DNA of 64,000 nt from Saccharospirillum sp. Its GTDB lineage: Bacteria; Pseudomonadota; Gammaproteobacteria; Pseudomonadales; Natronospirillaceae. A program made the translations under genes and the position numbers. This document shows positions 18,367 to 27,797 of this stretch, one piece after another. Position 1 is the first letter of the stretch, and each line of letters opens with the position of its first letter. The stretch lies in assembly GCA_022565595.1 (NCBI GenBank), contig JAIUML010000007.1:62001-126000 (forward strand). Direction: 5' to 3'. Under the pieces are notes generated by a model. It made no database searches, was not told the DNA's origin, and saw only the letters and a list, made by a program, of their open reading frames with translations.

Positions 18367-19631
18367 ACGACTCGGATATGCCAGGGTTCGAAGCGGACAC
18401 CGAAGCGATTGTCTTCGGTGTAACGAATATCGACGAAGCCAAGGTCCAGTAATTTCTTGTATTCGTCGGTTTCAGCAAATTCTGCGGTGAAATTACTCAG
18501 ACCCCCGCCAACCACGCCAACGTCGAAATCGCCCAGAGCATGGTATGAATGCCCGGGAGGCGCTAGCGAGCGGGATGCCCTGGAAAGGTTACCCTCGGCA
18601 CGGACAACACGAGCCATAAACAGATGGTATTGCTTGACAATGCCCCGTACGCCACTGGTTAGTATGAGGGTATCGCCTACTTCGCCGGTGACCTTGTTGT
18701 AAAAGTCTTCCGCAAAGCCTCTGAACAGGAAGTGACCAGAGTAAGGAATCTTGCTGATGTCTTTTGCGGCGATTCGATGTTGCAGATCGTCGATCACACG
18801 CTCACCAAAAAACCCCAACCGGCGCACGTCGTCGTAAAAGAGTTTTTCCATATACTCGAGCTCAACGGGTGTGAAGGCGCCTATTCTGGCCTGGAAACGG
18901 CCATAACGGAGCATTTCTTCGAACGAGAGCACGTTAAAGTTACCATGCCCCACATAGGCCTCTACCCGGTTCAAACGCTCCAGTATCGAGACCAAAGTGG
19001 TGTATTCGGTTTCAGAAATAAAAATATCGTCAGAGAAGTCATAGTCAAAATGCTCGATGCGTTGACGCATCTTCTCTTCGTCATCCTCCGCCTCGGCCAG
19101 GTGTTCGGGAACATCAACTACGGCGTCGCTTTCTTGCACTCCGGCCAGGGGTGGCTCGCTGATGACTTCTACCCTTGGCATTTCTCTGGCTGTTGCGCTT
19201 TCAGGTGCCTCTACCTCGACAGGCTTTCCGGGCGTTGCTTCTGCAACAGAAAGATCGCTTTCTGCTATGGCAGGAGCGTCTGTTTCTGGAGTAACTTCTG
19301 GCGAAATTGCCGGTTCGGCTTCGACTTCAGGTTCAGCAGGCAGCCTGGGCGAGGCTTCACGCACGGCTGCGTCGGCCTCTCTGGTATCGAGTTTGGGTCT
19401 GGGTTCTTCGGGTTTCTGCAACTCACGGGGATCAACCCGTCCATAGACCAGCCCTTCGTCAGCCTCTGGGGAGCCACGCAAGGCTTGAGCAGCCGCCTTG
19501 CGGGCTTTCTCTGCTTGCGTCTCCGTCCACTGAGGTGTGGCGCGCCGCACCATATCCAGAGTGGCATAGCCCGCCCCAAGCGCGACGGAGGACACGGATA
19601 GAGCCTGATACAGAAATTGCCTACGATTCAC
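18363..19631 (-). CDS. Exported M15 (VanY/DacB-like) D,D-carboxypeptidase with long acidic linker
   Basis: 422 residues. The N-terminus [21 protein letters not shown] looks like a Tat-type signal or membrane anchor. Residues about 45-195 are a low-complexity Pro/Glu/Ala-rich linker. The C-terminal about 200 residues hold an M15 zinc peptidase: the SxHxxGxxxD pattern in [13 protein letters not shown] and the terminal EPWHIRVV with catalytic Glu and third zinc His. Family members trim peptidoglycan stem peptides. Single gene, convergent with the DAHP synthase gene. Catalytic residues look intact. Confidence 0.75.
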   Translation of the reverse strand: MNRRQFLYQALSVSSVALGAGYATLDMVRRATPQWTETQAEKARKAAAQALRGSPEADEGLVYGRVDPRELQKPEEPRPKLDTREADAAVREASPRLPAEPEVEAEPAISPEVTPETDAPAIAESDLSVAEATPGKPVEVEAPESATAREMPRVEVISEPPLAGVQESDAVVDVPEHLAEAEDDEEKMRQRIEHFDYDFSDDIFISETEYTTLVSILERLNRVEAYVGHGNFNVLSFEEMLRYGRFQARIGAFTPVELEYMEKLFYDDVRRLGFFGERVIDDLQHRIAAKDISKIPYSGHFLFRGFAEDFYNKVTGEVGDTLILTSGVRGIVKQYHLFMARVVRAEGNLSRASRSLAPPGHSYHALGDFDVGVVGGGLSNFTAEFAETDEYKKLLDLGFVDIRYTEDNRFGVRFEPWHIRVV

Positions 19632-20141
19632 TCACCTACTCCAGGAAATACTACTTTCAGGCTGACGCAAGTGATATGAGTGTTGTGACTCATTCTCGTC
19701 TTGCCACACCCTGTTTTACCCTTGTAAAAGGGTTTCCGTTCGCACCATTATCGAACGTTTCACGCTTGAACCCAATACTCTAACTGCAAAGATTCCCCTG
19801 AAAAACGCTATTGTTCCAGGTTACTTCTGCCAGCTGTAAACAGACTGCACCTGGAGCAACCTCAACGACCAAAAATACTCTCGGGCGAGAACAGCACCAC
19901 GAAACCAACATATGAACGTCTTGAAGGCGGCAAAACAGCACGAAGCGTCGGCCATATGCAGAGATCAGCTCGATTCGGCTCAATATTCGAACCAATATGA
20001 TATATTGTAACGTCTATATTCAACAGGATGCAATGTTGACCGCGGCGTAGGTCATGAAATTTCAAGTACACATCAGTTCATGGCCAACTTCCGGACCCTT
20101 GTCAGAAAACCGACGCCCGGAACCCGACTTCGCAATGAGTT
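19632..20141. other. 510-base intergenic region without a convincing gene
   Basis: No open frame here has a ribosome site or recognisable protein. A small dyad ACCCTT-GTAA-AAGGGT lies near 19717-19732. AT-rich sequence around 19985-20030 could hold promoters, but no confident -35/-10 pair stands out. It separates the M15 gene from the terB/OM-barrel genes, all on the minus strand. Confidence 0.5.
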
Positions 20142-20612
20142 TCAGGGGTGGCTGTGCCATTTAATCGACAGTCCACCAAGCACCACACCGCCATTTTTTG
20201 TCCAGATATAGAGAAAGTCCTTACTGACCGACCATTGCGGCGAATAACGCCATTCGAGACTGGCCGACGGAATCAGCCCTGGCGTAAAGCCGGCAAAACC
20301 GGCAGTCAGCCGGTCACCATAACCATAGGCAACACCAGGGCTGAGTCCAAAATTGAGCCGGCTTCGCTCGCTCAATGGCACTGGCCACTCCTTCCAGCGA
20401 TAACCAAGGCTGTATGACGTCTCATCAAAGGAGTTGGTAAAGCGGGCAACCAACCAGCGATTGTACTGCCAGCCCAGTAGCTGGTTGCGTTCATTTACTG
20501 GTCTGTCGCGACTAATGTGATAGGTATAGAGCCCCAACCAGGGGCCTGTATCGAATGCTTGTACCGGGTATGAAAAAAACAACAGCAACAACGCCGGTAA
20601 AAGCGACTTCAT
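20142..20612 (-). CDS. Small outer-membrane beta-barrel protein, unknown function
   Basis: 156 residues starting with a clear Sec signal peptide (MKSLLPALLLLFFSYPVQA, cleavage before FDTG). The mature part alternates polar and aromatic/hydrophobic residues typical of short antiparallel strands (GPWLGLYTYHISR, WLVARFTNSF, SYSLGYRWKEW, ASLEWRYSPQWSVSKDFLYIW). The WLGLYTYHI and RNQLLGWQYNRW pieces suggest an 8-strand PagP-like lipid A/OM barrel, but the catalytic pattern cannot be verified. It directly follows terB: the terB stop (20613) abuts its start. Confidence 0.6.
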   Translation of the reverse strand: MKSLLPALLLLFFSYPVQAFDTGPWLGLYTYHISRDRPVNERNQLLGWQYNRWLVARFTNSFDETSYSLGYRWKEWPVPLSERSRLNFGLSPGVAYGYGDRLTAGFAGFTPGLIPSASLEWRYSPQWSVSKDFLYIWTKNGGVVLGGLSIKWHSHP

Positions 20613-21050
20613 TCAAGCCTCTTGCGCCTGATGTTTGGCTTTAATGAAATGACTGTGGTGTAAATGCAATAAGCCGTTAATTCGGCGAATCATGTGATCT
20701 TCGTGTTTGTCGATGACTCCGTCCGCAAATGCCGTGCGCCACAAATCAACCATCAACTCATATTTTTCCTGCTCACCCCAATGCTGATTGATCACCCGTG
20801 TGAATTCAAATAGGTCATGACTTTCATCGTGATGTAAGCGGGCAGATTCCAGCAGTGCACGCACATCGGCCAGGGGTTCGCCAGTGCGCTCAACCAGACG
20901 CTTTAAAATCAAGGCTTCCTCGGCTTCGTCTGGCTGGTAATCCGACATCATGACTTCCACCATTAAAGCGGTGGCGGCCTCGTCGGCACTCAACTCGGGC
21001 TCCTGCTCAGGTGTCGCTGCGTCGAACCATTCCAGTATCTTTGATAACAT
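20613..21050 (-). CDS. TerB-family (tellurite resistance-like) protein
   Basis: 145 residues, all-alpha. Conserved TerB core: ALMVEVMMSDYQPDEAEEALILKRL and the second acidic helix AFADGVIDKHEDHMIRRINGLLHL. TerB proteins bind metal through conserved acidic residues and associate with membranes. Their role outside tellurite operons is unclear. It sits between dapE and the OM-barrel gene on the same strand, with about 27 bases to dapE. Confidence 0.85.
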   Translation of the reverse strand: MLSKILEWFDAATPEQEPELSADEAATALMVEVMMSDYQPDEAEEALILKRLVERTGEPLADVRALLESARLHHDESHDLFEFTRVINQHWGEQEKYELMVDLWRTAFADGVIDKHEDHMIRRINGLLHLHHSHFIKAKHQAQEA

Positions 21051-21077
21051 CTAATGCCTCACTCTGCCAACCGGGCC

Positions 21078-22217
21078 TCAACGCTGAGGCGCCAGCAGAT
21101 TTACCATAATGTTGTAGTACATGTCGGTCAGTTTTTCGAGGTCATCCACTCGTACGCATTCGTTCACTTTGTGGATGGTCGCATTGATTGGGCCCAACTC
21201 CACAACCTGAGCACCGGTTGGCGCAATAAAGCGCCCGTCGGAAGTACCACCGGCCGTCGACAGGACCGTTTCAAAGCCTCTAACGTCTTTCACTGCTTGA
21301 GTTGCGGCCTGAACCAGAGCCCCTCTTTCGGTCAGGAAAGGCTGACCTTTCACTTCAAACTCCAGGTCGTAGTCGAGGTCATGCGCATCCAGAATGGCGC
21401 GCGTTCGAGCCTGTAACTGCTCAACCGTCACTTCCGTACTGAAGCGGAAACTGCACTTGATGTTCGCCGTTCCTGGTATCACATTGGTTGCACCGGTCCC
21501 GGACTGGATATTGGATATCTGGAAGCTGGTGGCTGGAAAAAAGTCGTTGCCTTCATCCCAGACCTCAGTACTCAGTGCCGCTATGGCTGGCGCCACCAGA
21601 TGCACCGGGTTTTTTGCCAGATGCGGATAGGCAACATGCCCCTGAACGCCCTTGATGGTCAGATAGCCGAGCATGGATCCACGACGACCATTCTTGATGA
21701 CGTCACCCACTTCATCGGTACTGGAAGGCTCACCAACAACGGCCCACTGAATCTGCTCTCCTTTGTCCGTTAACCATTGAACGACCTTCTCGGTACCATG
21801 ATAGGCATCGCCCTCTTCGTCCGAAGTAATCAGAAATGCCAGACGACCCTGGTGCTCCGGTACATCACGAATGAAGCGCTCAGCGGCAACCACCATGGCA
21901 GCAAGGCTGCCTTTCATGTCTGCTGCGCCCCTGCCAAAGAGGAAGCCTTCGTGAACGGTTGGCTCAAAGGGAGGAAAGGTCCAGTGAGAGTCGTCCCCGG
22001 TTGGAACAACATCGGTATGGCCTGCAAAGACCAGCAAAGGCCCCGAGTCACCATGGACTGACCAGAGGTTGTCTACGTCCTCAAACCGGAGCGGCTGATT
22101 GGTAAAGCCAAGCTCGCCAAGACGTTCAGCCATCAGTTGCTGACAGCCCTGGTCATCCGGGGTCACCGAGGGACGTGCAATCAGTTGTTCAGCCAGAGCC
22201 AGAGTCGGGGACGTCAT
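21078..22217 (-). CDS. dapE: Succinyl-diaminopimelate desuccinylase
   Basis: 379 residues from the ATG at 22217 ([22 protein letters not shown]). The 36-residue upstream extension to 22325 is not family-like. A zinc aminopeptidase-type M20 enzyme that makes L,L-diaminopimelate for lysine and peptidoglycan. Zinc ligands: His in [10 protein letters not shown], Asp in [10 protein letters not shown], Glu pair in TSDEEGDAY, Glu in VVGEPSSTD, and the C-terminal His in NATIHKVNE. Divergent from the hypothetical gene at 22355. A wall-linked context: M15 peptidase and TerB follow on the same strand. Confidence 0.96.
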   Translation of the reverse strand: MTSPTLALAEQLIARPSVTPDDQGCQQLMAERLGELGFTNQPLRFEDVDNLWSVHGDSGPLLVFAGHTDVVPTGDDSHWTFPPFEPTVHEGFLFGRGAADMKGSLAAMVVAAERFIRDVPEHQGRLAFLITSDEEGDAYHGTEKVVQWLTDKGEQIQWAVVGEPSSTDEVGDVIKNGRRGSMLGYLTIKGVQGHVAYPHLAKNPVHLVAPAIAALSTEVWDEGNDFFPATSFQISNIQSGTGATNVIPGTANIKCSFRFSTEVTVEQLQARTRAILDAHDLDYDLEFEVKGQPFLTERGALVQAATQAVKDVRGFETVLSTAGGTSDGRFIAPTGAQVVELGPINATIHKVNECVRVDDLEKLTDMYYNIMVNLLAPQR

Positions 22218-22354
22218 AAAGAACCTTTTTTGCCGAAAGTGAGAGAACAGGTATGATACGTGCAACCGCGGTCGGTGCAAACAGGCACCGGCTTCGCATG
22301 AGCCGCGAAGCAGTGGCTGGTTCATAGACAGATCAATGGTTTTGGAATCCCGAA

Positions 22355-22750
22355 ATGACAGAAGCTTCTGATGTAGAAATCTATATTACCGGTGTAAAAG
22401 GGCCTGCATTGGTCGAATGGCTCTCCAGCGAGCTGGATCTGCTCGAGCCGATGCCTCGGCAACCTGGCATGATGAAGAACGCCAGTTGCTATAAAGGGAC
22501 CTACAAGGGAGAAAGCTTTACGGTCATGGTTCTGGAAAAAGTCATCGGATCTTTTACGAGCCTCTGGATCGACAGCAATCAATCCCCCTGGCCAGATGAT
22601 CGATCCTGCGCCAGGGCGGCCTCGGCCTATTTTCAAAAAGAAGTTCGTATTGCCGCTGGTGCCTGGCAGGAAAAAGACGACCCGGATGCCTGGATAAGCG
22701 TTGCTCCAGACGGTTCGGAAAATGCCATTCAATGGCAAACGTCTTCTTGA
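22355..22750 (+). CDS. Conserved hypothetical protein
   Basis: 131 residues, not a family I can name. It is soluble, with no signal or membrane segment. Features: a pattern [23 protein letters not shown] at the N-terminus, [19 protein letters not shown] in the middle and a Trp-rich end ([20 protein letters not shown]). Codon use resembles neighbours and it faces away from dapE, so a real gene is likely. Confidence 0.65.
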   Translation: MTEASDVEIYITGVKGPALVEWLSSELDLLEPMPRQPGMMKNASCYKGTYKGESFTVMVLEKVIGSFTSLWIDSNQSPWPDDRSCARAASAYFQKEVRIAAGAWQEKDDPDAWISVAPDGSENAIQWQTSS

Positions 22751-22801
22751 ACAGGGGTGCGGCCGCCCAGATACCCTTCAGCGGCCGAACCTGTACCGAC
22801 T

Positions 22802-23263
22802 TTAACGCAGCCGAACCACAGTAACGTCTTCCGCCTGCAAACCCTTGGTACTCTCGACAACGCCAAAACGAACCCGTTGACCTTCCTGTAGTGAGCGATG
22901 ACCGCGCCCTCGAATGGAGCGAAAATGCACGAATACATCCTCACCACTGTCGCGGGTGATAAAGCCAAAACCCTTGCTGACATTGAACCACTTGACGATG
23001 CCCTCTTCACGATCATCCACATCGACTTCAGCAAGAATGGGCTGTGCAATGTACTGTGCCAGAGTCGCCAATATCATCACCGCCAAAGCGACAAATACAT
23101 AGGCTCCCCAGGCGATACCGCCGCCCTGAGTACTGGTCAATTCGCTGACCGTCATCTGGCCCGGAATTGATGATATGTTGATTGCAGCAGCGACGACGAC
23201 CGGCCCCGGAATGGCAACCAATAATGAAACACCTACACGAATGAAAAAAGATTTTAACGTCAT
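22802..23263 (-). CDS. Membrane-anchored cold-shock-domain protein
   Basis: 153 residues. Two hydrophobic segments (about 8-30 and 48-72) precede a complete cold-shock domain (about 85-153): EEGIVKWFNVSKGFGFITR contains RNP1 (KGFGFI) and DVFVHFRSI contains RNP2. The domain binds single-stranded nucleic acid. Here it would face the cytoplasm from the inner membrane. Ordinary Csp proteins are about 70 residues and soluble, so the N-terminal membrane part is the unusual feature. Convergent with 22355 and divergent from slyX. Confidence 0.88.
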   Translation of the reverse strand: MTLKSFFIRVGVSLLVAIPGPVVVAAAINISSIPGQMTVSELTSTQGGGIAWGAYVFVALAVMILATLAQYIAQPILAEVDVDDREEGIVKWFNVSKGFGFITRDSGEDVFVHFRSIRGRGHRSLQEGQRVRFGVVESTKGLQAEDVTVVRLR

Positions 23264-23436
23264 AATACCTACTCGGATGTTGTAATTGTCTTTAACTCAG
23301 TAATGAATACGCTATGCTAACCAGCATATGAACCATGGGTTATGCCCAACAACAAGGCTTGTCAGGCTCACAGTAGCGCGCAGCAATCGGACATAATGCC
23401 AAAAAATGCTCCAAAAACCAGCCCCGAGACCCTAAT

Positions 23437-23640
23437 ATGAGCTCAACTGATACCATTACTGAACTGGAAATACGCATCACCCACATGGACGACAGTCTCG
23501 AGCAGCTGAATCAGGTCATTGTGGGTCAACAAAAGCAAATTGACAGGCTGGAACGTCTATTGAAAGCAATGGCCCAGGACCAGGAAGCACTCAAAGAGGC
23601 CTTACCCGAAATCCCGAACCAACCCCCACCTCACTACTGA
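23437..23640 (+). CDS. slyX: SlyX family protein
   Basis: 67 residues, a short coiled-coil (LEIRITHMDDSLEQLNQVIVGQQKQIDRLERLL) ending in a proline-rich PNQPPPHY tail, the exact SlyX layout. Function is unknown beyond the name. A weak ribosome site lies upstream, and plsB starts 75 bases downstream. Confidence 0.93.
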   Translation: MSSTDTITELEIRITHMDDSLEQLNQVIVGQQKQIDRLERLLKAMAQDQEALKEALPEIPNQPPPHY

Positions 23641-23715
23641 GGTCACTCGGTAGAGTCTACTGGAAATCGACAGACAGAAAAGCGACAAGACGCTCCATTA
23701 AAAGCAGGTAGTTCC

Positions 23716-26184
23716 ATGACACCCTTGTTTGACGCCATGTTCCGACTATTTCAACGCATCCTGTTCTGGTGGGTTAGAGTCGAACAGCCTCCGAAGTCTC
23801 TTGATTTGAAGGCCATCAGTGAGAATCATCCCCTTGTCTACGTTCTGGAACAGCAGTCGACTGCTGATGCCATGGTACTCGACCAACAATGTCGCAGTCT
23901 GGGGTTACCCGGGCTGAACCCAAGACTGATACTCCCTGGGCTGGAGAAAAAGCGTCCAGTACTCAGCATTCACCCGCGGCCGTCAGTCTTGCAAAGACGA
24001 AAAACCACCATTACCCCCATGATCCAGACCTTGCTGGAATACCTGCAGAGTCGACCAGAAGAAGACATTCTACTGGTACCGGTTGCGTTGTATTGGGGCC
24101 GAGCCGCCAGCCGAACCCAACCACAAAGCCTGCTGAAAGCCCTGTTGAGCTCGAACTGGCGTCTGGTTGGCCGTTTCAAGAAGCTGCTGACCATCGTATT
24201 CAATGGGCGCAATACCTACTTCGAGTTCAATGAACCCATTTCGCTCAGACAGTTGATTGAAAATGAACCCAACCCCAGCATGGCCGCTCGTAAGGTTGCC
24301 AGAGTTCTACGGGTCCACTTTCAGCGAGCCCGCACAGCAGTCATAGGCCCAGACCTCTCACATCGGCGTATACTGATCGGTCAACTATTACATTCCGAGC
24401 CGGTTCGCAAGGCGATCGATCACCATATTCGCAGCAAGGGAGTCTCACCAGAAAAAGCGTTAAAACTGGCAGAGAAACATGCCAATGAAATCGCGGCGGA
24501 TGTTTCCTACAACGTCATACGAGCACTGGACGTGCTGCTCACGCGACTATGGAACAAAATCTACAACGGAGTGGTAATCTCTGGCATCGATCGTGTGAAG
24601 AAGCTCGCAGGTGACCACGAAATTGTTTACGTACCCTGCCACCGAAGTCATATCGATTATCTATTGCTCAGTTACTCCCTTTACCATGAGGGCTTGAATG
24701 TCCCTCACATCGCTGCGGGCGATAACCTGAACATGCCCATAGTGGGTGGCATATTACGGCGCGGTGGTGCTTTTTTCATTCGGCGGCGCTTCGGTGGTGA
24801 CAAACTCTACACCGCCATTTTCAACGAATACATGCACACCGTCTTCTCTCGTGGCTACCCGGTGGAATATTTTATTGAAGGCGGCCGCTCAAGAACAGGC
24901 CGTATGCGCACGCCGGCAACTGGCACCCTGGCCATGACACTGCGCAGCCACCTGCGTGACGCAACGCGCCCTATCGTCTTTATACCGGTCTATATCGGCT
25001 ATGAAAAAGTCTTCGAGGGACGCTCATACCTTTCGGAGCTACAGGGAAAGGAAAAGAAAAAAGAAAACCTCTTTGATCTGGTTAAAACAGTCAGAAGACT
25101 GAAGAACTATGGTCGGGTTTACCTGAACTTTGGTGAGCCCTTACCCATAGCAACACTGCTTGATCAATACGAACCGCAATGGCGAGAGCTGCCTTACAGC
25201 GCCGACGAGCGCCCAACCTGGCTGGTACCGGCTGTCGATGACCTGGCGCACCAGATCGTCACTCGCATCAATGCAGCGGCTGCCCTGAACCCGATCAATC
25301 TCGTTGCCTTGACGCTGCTGGCAACTCAACACCAGGCCATTGAAGGCAGCCTGCTCAAGGCACAATTAACCTTGCTGCACCGACTTCGCTCACAATGCCC
25401 CTATGATCATCATGCGACCCTGCCAGATGGCAATGCAGATGACTGGATCGACTACGCTCTGCGCATGGGCGTGCTGCATCATATCCCGCAAAAGCTCGGC
25501 GACATCTATGGCCTCGACAGTCAACACGCGGTACTGATGTCCTGGTATCGGAACAACATTCAACACCTCTATGCCCTGCCCGCCTTGATCGCTGCCTTGC
25601 TCGGCCAGGGACGCGGCATAGATCAGGCGACACTGCAGGAAAGAGTCAGATTGATCTACCCTTATTTGAAGAGTGAGCTGTTCCTCAATTTGACCATAGA
25701 CGAAGCTGAACAACAGGCAGAGCAGTGGCTCAACATTCTGGAGTCTGAGCAACTGATTTCGCTACAGGGCAATATCTGGGTCGCTGCCGCCAAGGGTAGC
25801 GCCAGACGGCTGCAATTGGAGCTATTGGCCGCCATCATGCTGCCCACCCTGGAGCGCTACCTGATCACACTTTCAGTACTGACCCGACTGGGGTCTGGCC
25901 GAGCTACAGCAACAGAACTCGAAAACCAGTCGCAACAAATGGCCCAACGATTGTCACTGCTGAATGGCCTGAATGCCCCCGAGTTTTTTGATCGTGCGCT
26001 CTTTAAAAACTTCATTCAGACACTGAAAAGCCGAGGTGCTATTACTGTCAATACCAACCACTGCATCGAGTACGATGAACGCATTCCCAACATAGTAAGA
26101 GTGTCAGATACCGTTGTACCCTCTGGTGTGCTCTACCACATCATCCAGGTCACCGGACTGGGAGATCAACGACAGGAAAACTAA
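23716..26184 (+). CDS. plsB: Glycerol-3-phosphate 1-O-acyltransferase
   Basis: 822 residues, normal for gammaproteobacterial PlsB. It transfers acyl-ACP or acyl-CoA to sn-1 of glycerol-3-phosphate at the inner membrane. The four acyltransferase blocks are present: HRSHIDYLLL at about 311 (catalytic H-x4-D), GGAFFIRRRFGG, FIEGGRSRTGRM at about 386, and PIVFIPVYIGYE. The stop overlaps the rsmJ stop (convergent), by 4 bases. Confidence 0.97.
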   Translation: MTPLFDAMFRLFQRILFWWVRVEQPPKSLDLKAISENHPLVYVLEQQSTADAMVLDQQCRSLGLPGLNPRLILPGLEKKRPVLSIHPRPSVLQRRKTTITPMIQTLLEYLQSRPEEDILLVPVALYWGRAASRTQPQSLLKALLSSNWRLVGRFKKLLTIVFNGRNTYFEFNEPISLRQLIENEPNPSMAARKVARVLRVHFQRARTAVIGPDLSHRRILIGQLLHSEPVRKAIDHHIRSKGVSPEKALKLAEKHANEIAADVSYNVIRALDVLLTRLWNKIYNGVVISGIDRVKKLAGDHEIVYVPCHRSHIDYLLLSYSLYHEGLNVPHIAAGDNLNMPIVGGILRRGGAFFIRRRFGGDKLYTAIFNEYMHTVFSRGYPVEYFIEGGRSRTGRMRTPATGTLAMTLRSHLRDATRPIVFIPVYIGYEKVFEGRSYLSELQGKEKKKENLFDLVKTVRRLKNYGRVYLNFGEPLPIATLLDQYEPQWRELPYSADERPTWLVPAVDDLAHQIVTRINAAAALNPINLVALTLLATQHQAIEGSLLKAQLTLLHRLRSQCPYDHHATLPDGNADDWIDYALRMGVLHHIPQKLGDIYGLDSQHAVLMSWYRNNIQHLYALPALIAALLGQGRGIDQATLQERVRLIYPYLKSELFLNLTIDEAEQQAEQWLNILESEQLISLQGNIWVAAAKGSARRLQLELLAAIMLPTLERYLITLSVLTRLGSGRATATELENQSQQMAQRLSLLNGLNAPEFFDRALFKNFIQTLKSRGAITVNTNHCIEYDERIPNIVRVSDTVVPSGVLYHIIQVTGLGDQRQEN

Positions 26185-26954
26185 AGGGATTTAATGGGGT
26201 ATATATCGAACCGACTGCTTTTGCCGCTCAACACCAGACCGGGCTTTTGGCCACCCAGATCAGGAGCATGTCGGGGTCGCTTGACCACAACCCTATACCT
26301 GGCCAAAGCGAGGGCAGGCTCCAACAATGCATCAGCATCGGCATCAGGCCCAACCAGATCGTGAAAAACTGTCATTTCTTTTTTAACCGCAGCACTGGAA
26401 CGTCGCTCGGGGAACATCGGATCCAGATACACAACATCGGGTTGATTCACGCCTTGTATGCCCTCAATCAGATTCCCCTCCAGTAGCCGCATAGTCTCTG
26501 GTTCAAGGCCGGCCTTAAATGCTCTATTCAAGCCATCGAGAAGCAAGAGGCGCACTATGGGGTGCCTTTCCAGCATCCACACGCGGGCACCCAGTGAGGC
26601 CAATACCCAGGCATCACGGCCGAGCCCGGCGGTGGCGTCCAGCACGCTAATATCAGCCCGCTTGGGCAAACCAATGGCCTTTGCAATCGCCTGGGAGCGC
26701 CCGCCGCCATAACGTTGACGATGCACTGCAGCCGACGAAAAAAAATCCACGGCGACCGGTTTCTGTTTGGGCGCGGCTCCATCGGCAATGGCAAGGGCCT
26801 CTTCGTGGCTAGTGATGTAGAGACCAATCGGGCAGGCATTCAGGGGGTAGGTCCAACGCAATATCTCCTCTTGAATACCAGCAGACAAAGCCACCCATAC
26901 GGTATCAGTCAGATTGAATCGCGGCACCTTGCCTATAAAGGGGTTCGAACTCAT
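26181..26954 (-). CDS. rsmJ: 16S rRNA (guanine-1516-N2)-methyltransferase
   Basis: 257 residues. AdoMet-binding motif I is VLDATAGLGRDAWVLASLGARV, followed by MLERHPIVRLLLLDGL. The catalytic/post motif is VVYLDPMFPERRSSAAVKKEM, diagnostic of RsmJ/YhiQ. It methylates the small-subunit rRNA. Its ATG overlaps the tsaB stop (ATGA), so the two are co-transcribed. Confidence 0.95.
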   Translation of the reverse strand: MSSNPFIGKVPRFNLTDTVWVALSAGIQEEILRWTYPLNACPIGLYITSHEEALAIADGAAPKQKPVAVDFFSSAAVHRQRYGGGRSQAIAKAIGLPKRADISVLDATAGLGRDAWVLASLGARVWMLERHPIVRLLLLDGLNRAFKAGLEPETMRLLEGNLIEGIQGVNQPDVVYLDPMFPERRSSAAVKKEMTVFHDLVGPDADADALLEPALALARYRVVVKRPRHAPDLGGQKPGLVLSGKSSRFDIYPIKSL

Positions 26955-27649
26955 GGTTTGGCTGGCTTGTCCCAGGTCACGTTGTCTCGCAGATAGGTTG
27001 GTAACGCCATTTCTGGCGGCAAAAGGATTTCGTCATCCCGCTCTACCTGGAGAACCGCCAGCCTTGCAGCATAGAGCGCCCTGGGCAAATTGCCGCTGAC
27101 ACCGCTACGGGCAATACAACTCTGCCAGGCGGCGCTGAAGCCATAGTTCGTCAACCACCCGTTACCAGCTAGTTGCACCGCTTCAGGCGGCTCTGATAGA
27201 GACTCCGGCTTGAGGAGACGCTCAGTGCCTTCAATTTCAGGCAAGCCATCTTCATCAACGGTATAAACACCCAGGTACAACTCCTGCATGCGTGCATCCA
27301 GCGTAACCCACAAGTCTCTGCTGACGCTTTCATCAACGCCAACCTCAAAAGCCAGAGTTTCGAGCGTGCTTATCGGCACGACACCGCAATCAATGCCAAG
27401 AGCGATGCCCTGAGCCACACCAGCGGCTATACGAATACCAGTGAAAGAGCCTGGTCCTCGACCATAGACGACAAAATCGAGATCTCGTGGACGCCAACCC
27501 GCTTGATCAAAGAGTTTTTGAATTTCTGGCAGAATCAATTTGGAATGCTGACGTGGCAATGATTGATGAAAATCCAGCTCCATATCAGGGCCAGTCAAAG
27601 CCAAGGAGCAAATATCACCCGTTGTATCGATCGCTAATATCCGAGGCAT
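26951..27649 (-). CDS. tsaB: tRNA threonylcarbamoyladenosine biosynthesis protein TsaB
   Basis: 232 residues, ASKHA-fold. ILAIDTTGDICSLAL at the N-terminus, the QHSKLILPEIQKLFDQAG helix and VVYGRGPGSFTGIRIAAGVAQGIAL are the TsaB (YeaZ) signatures. It partners TsaD and TsaE to make t6A37 in tRNAs reading ANN codons, and has no catalytic activity alone. First gene of a tsaB-rsmJ unit, with a bidirectional terminator just upstream. Confidence 0.95.
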   Translation of the reverse strand: MPRILAIDTTGDICSLALTGPDMELDFHQSLPRQHSKLILPEIQKLFDQAGWRPRDLDFVVYGRGPGSFTGIRIAAGVAQGIALGIDCGVVPISTLETLAFEVGVDESVSRDLWVTLDARMQELYLGVYTVDEDGLPEIEGTERLLKPESLSEPPEAVQLAGNGWLTNYGFSAAWQSCIARSGVSGNLPRALYAARLAVLQVERDDEILLPPEMALPTYLRDNVTWDKPAKP

Positions 27650-27740
27650 AAAGGTCTCATACAGGAAATTGCCTCAATTTTAACATCCAATCCCTGGAAA
27701 TTGCTCCTGCATTTTCAGGATACCGCCCATCCCTGGGCAT

Positions 27741-27771
27741 AAAAAAAGCCACTCAGAGGAGTGGCTTTTTT
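27741..27771. terminator. Bidirectional intrinsic terminator
   Basis: AAAAAAAGCCACTC-AGAG-GAGTGGCTTTTTT: a 9-bp stem with A/T runs on both sides, so it can work on either strand. On the minus strand it ends the histone-like gene transcript (28544 to 27798) and insulates tsaB. Confidence 0.9.
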
Positions 27772-27797
27772 ACTATCGCAGTGGCTGATTGCTGATC

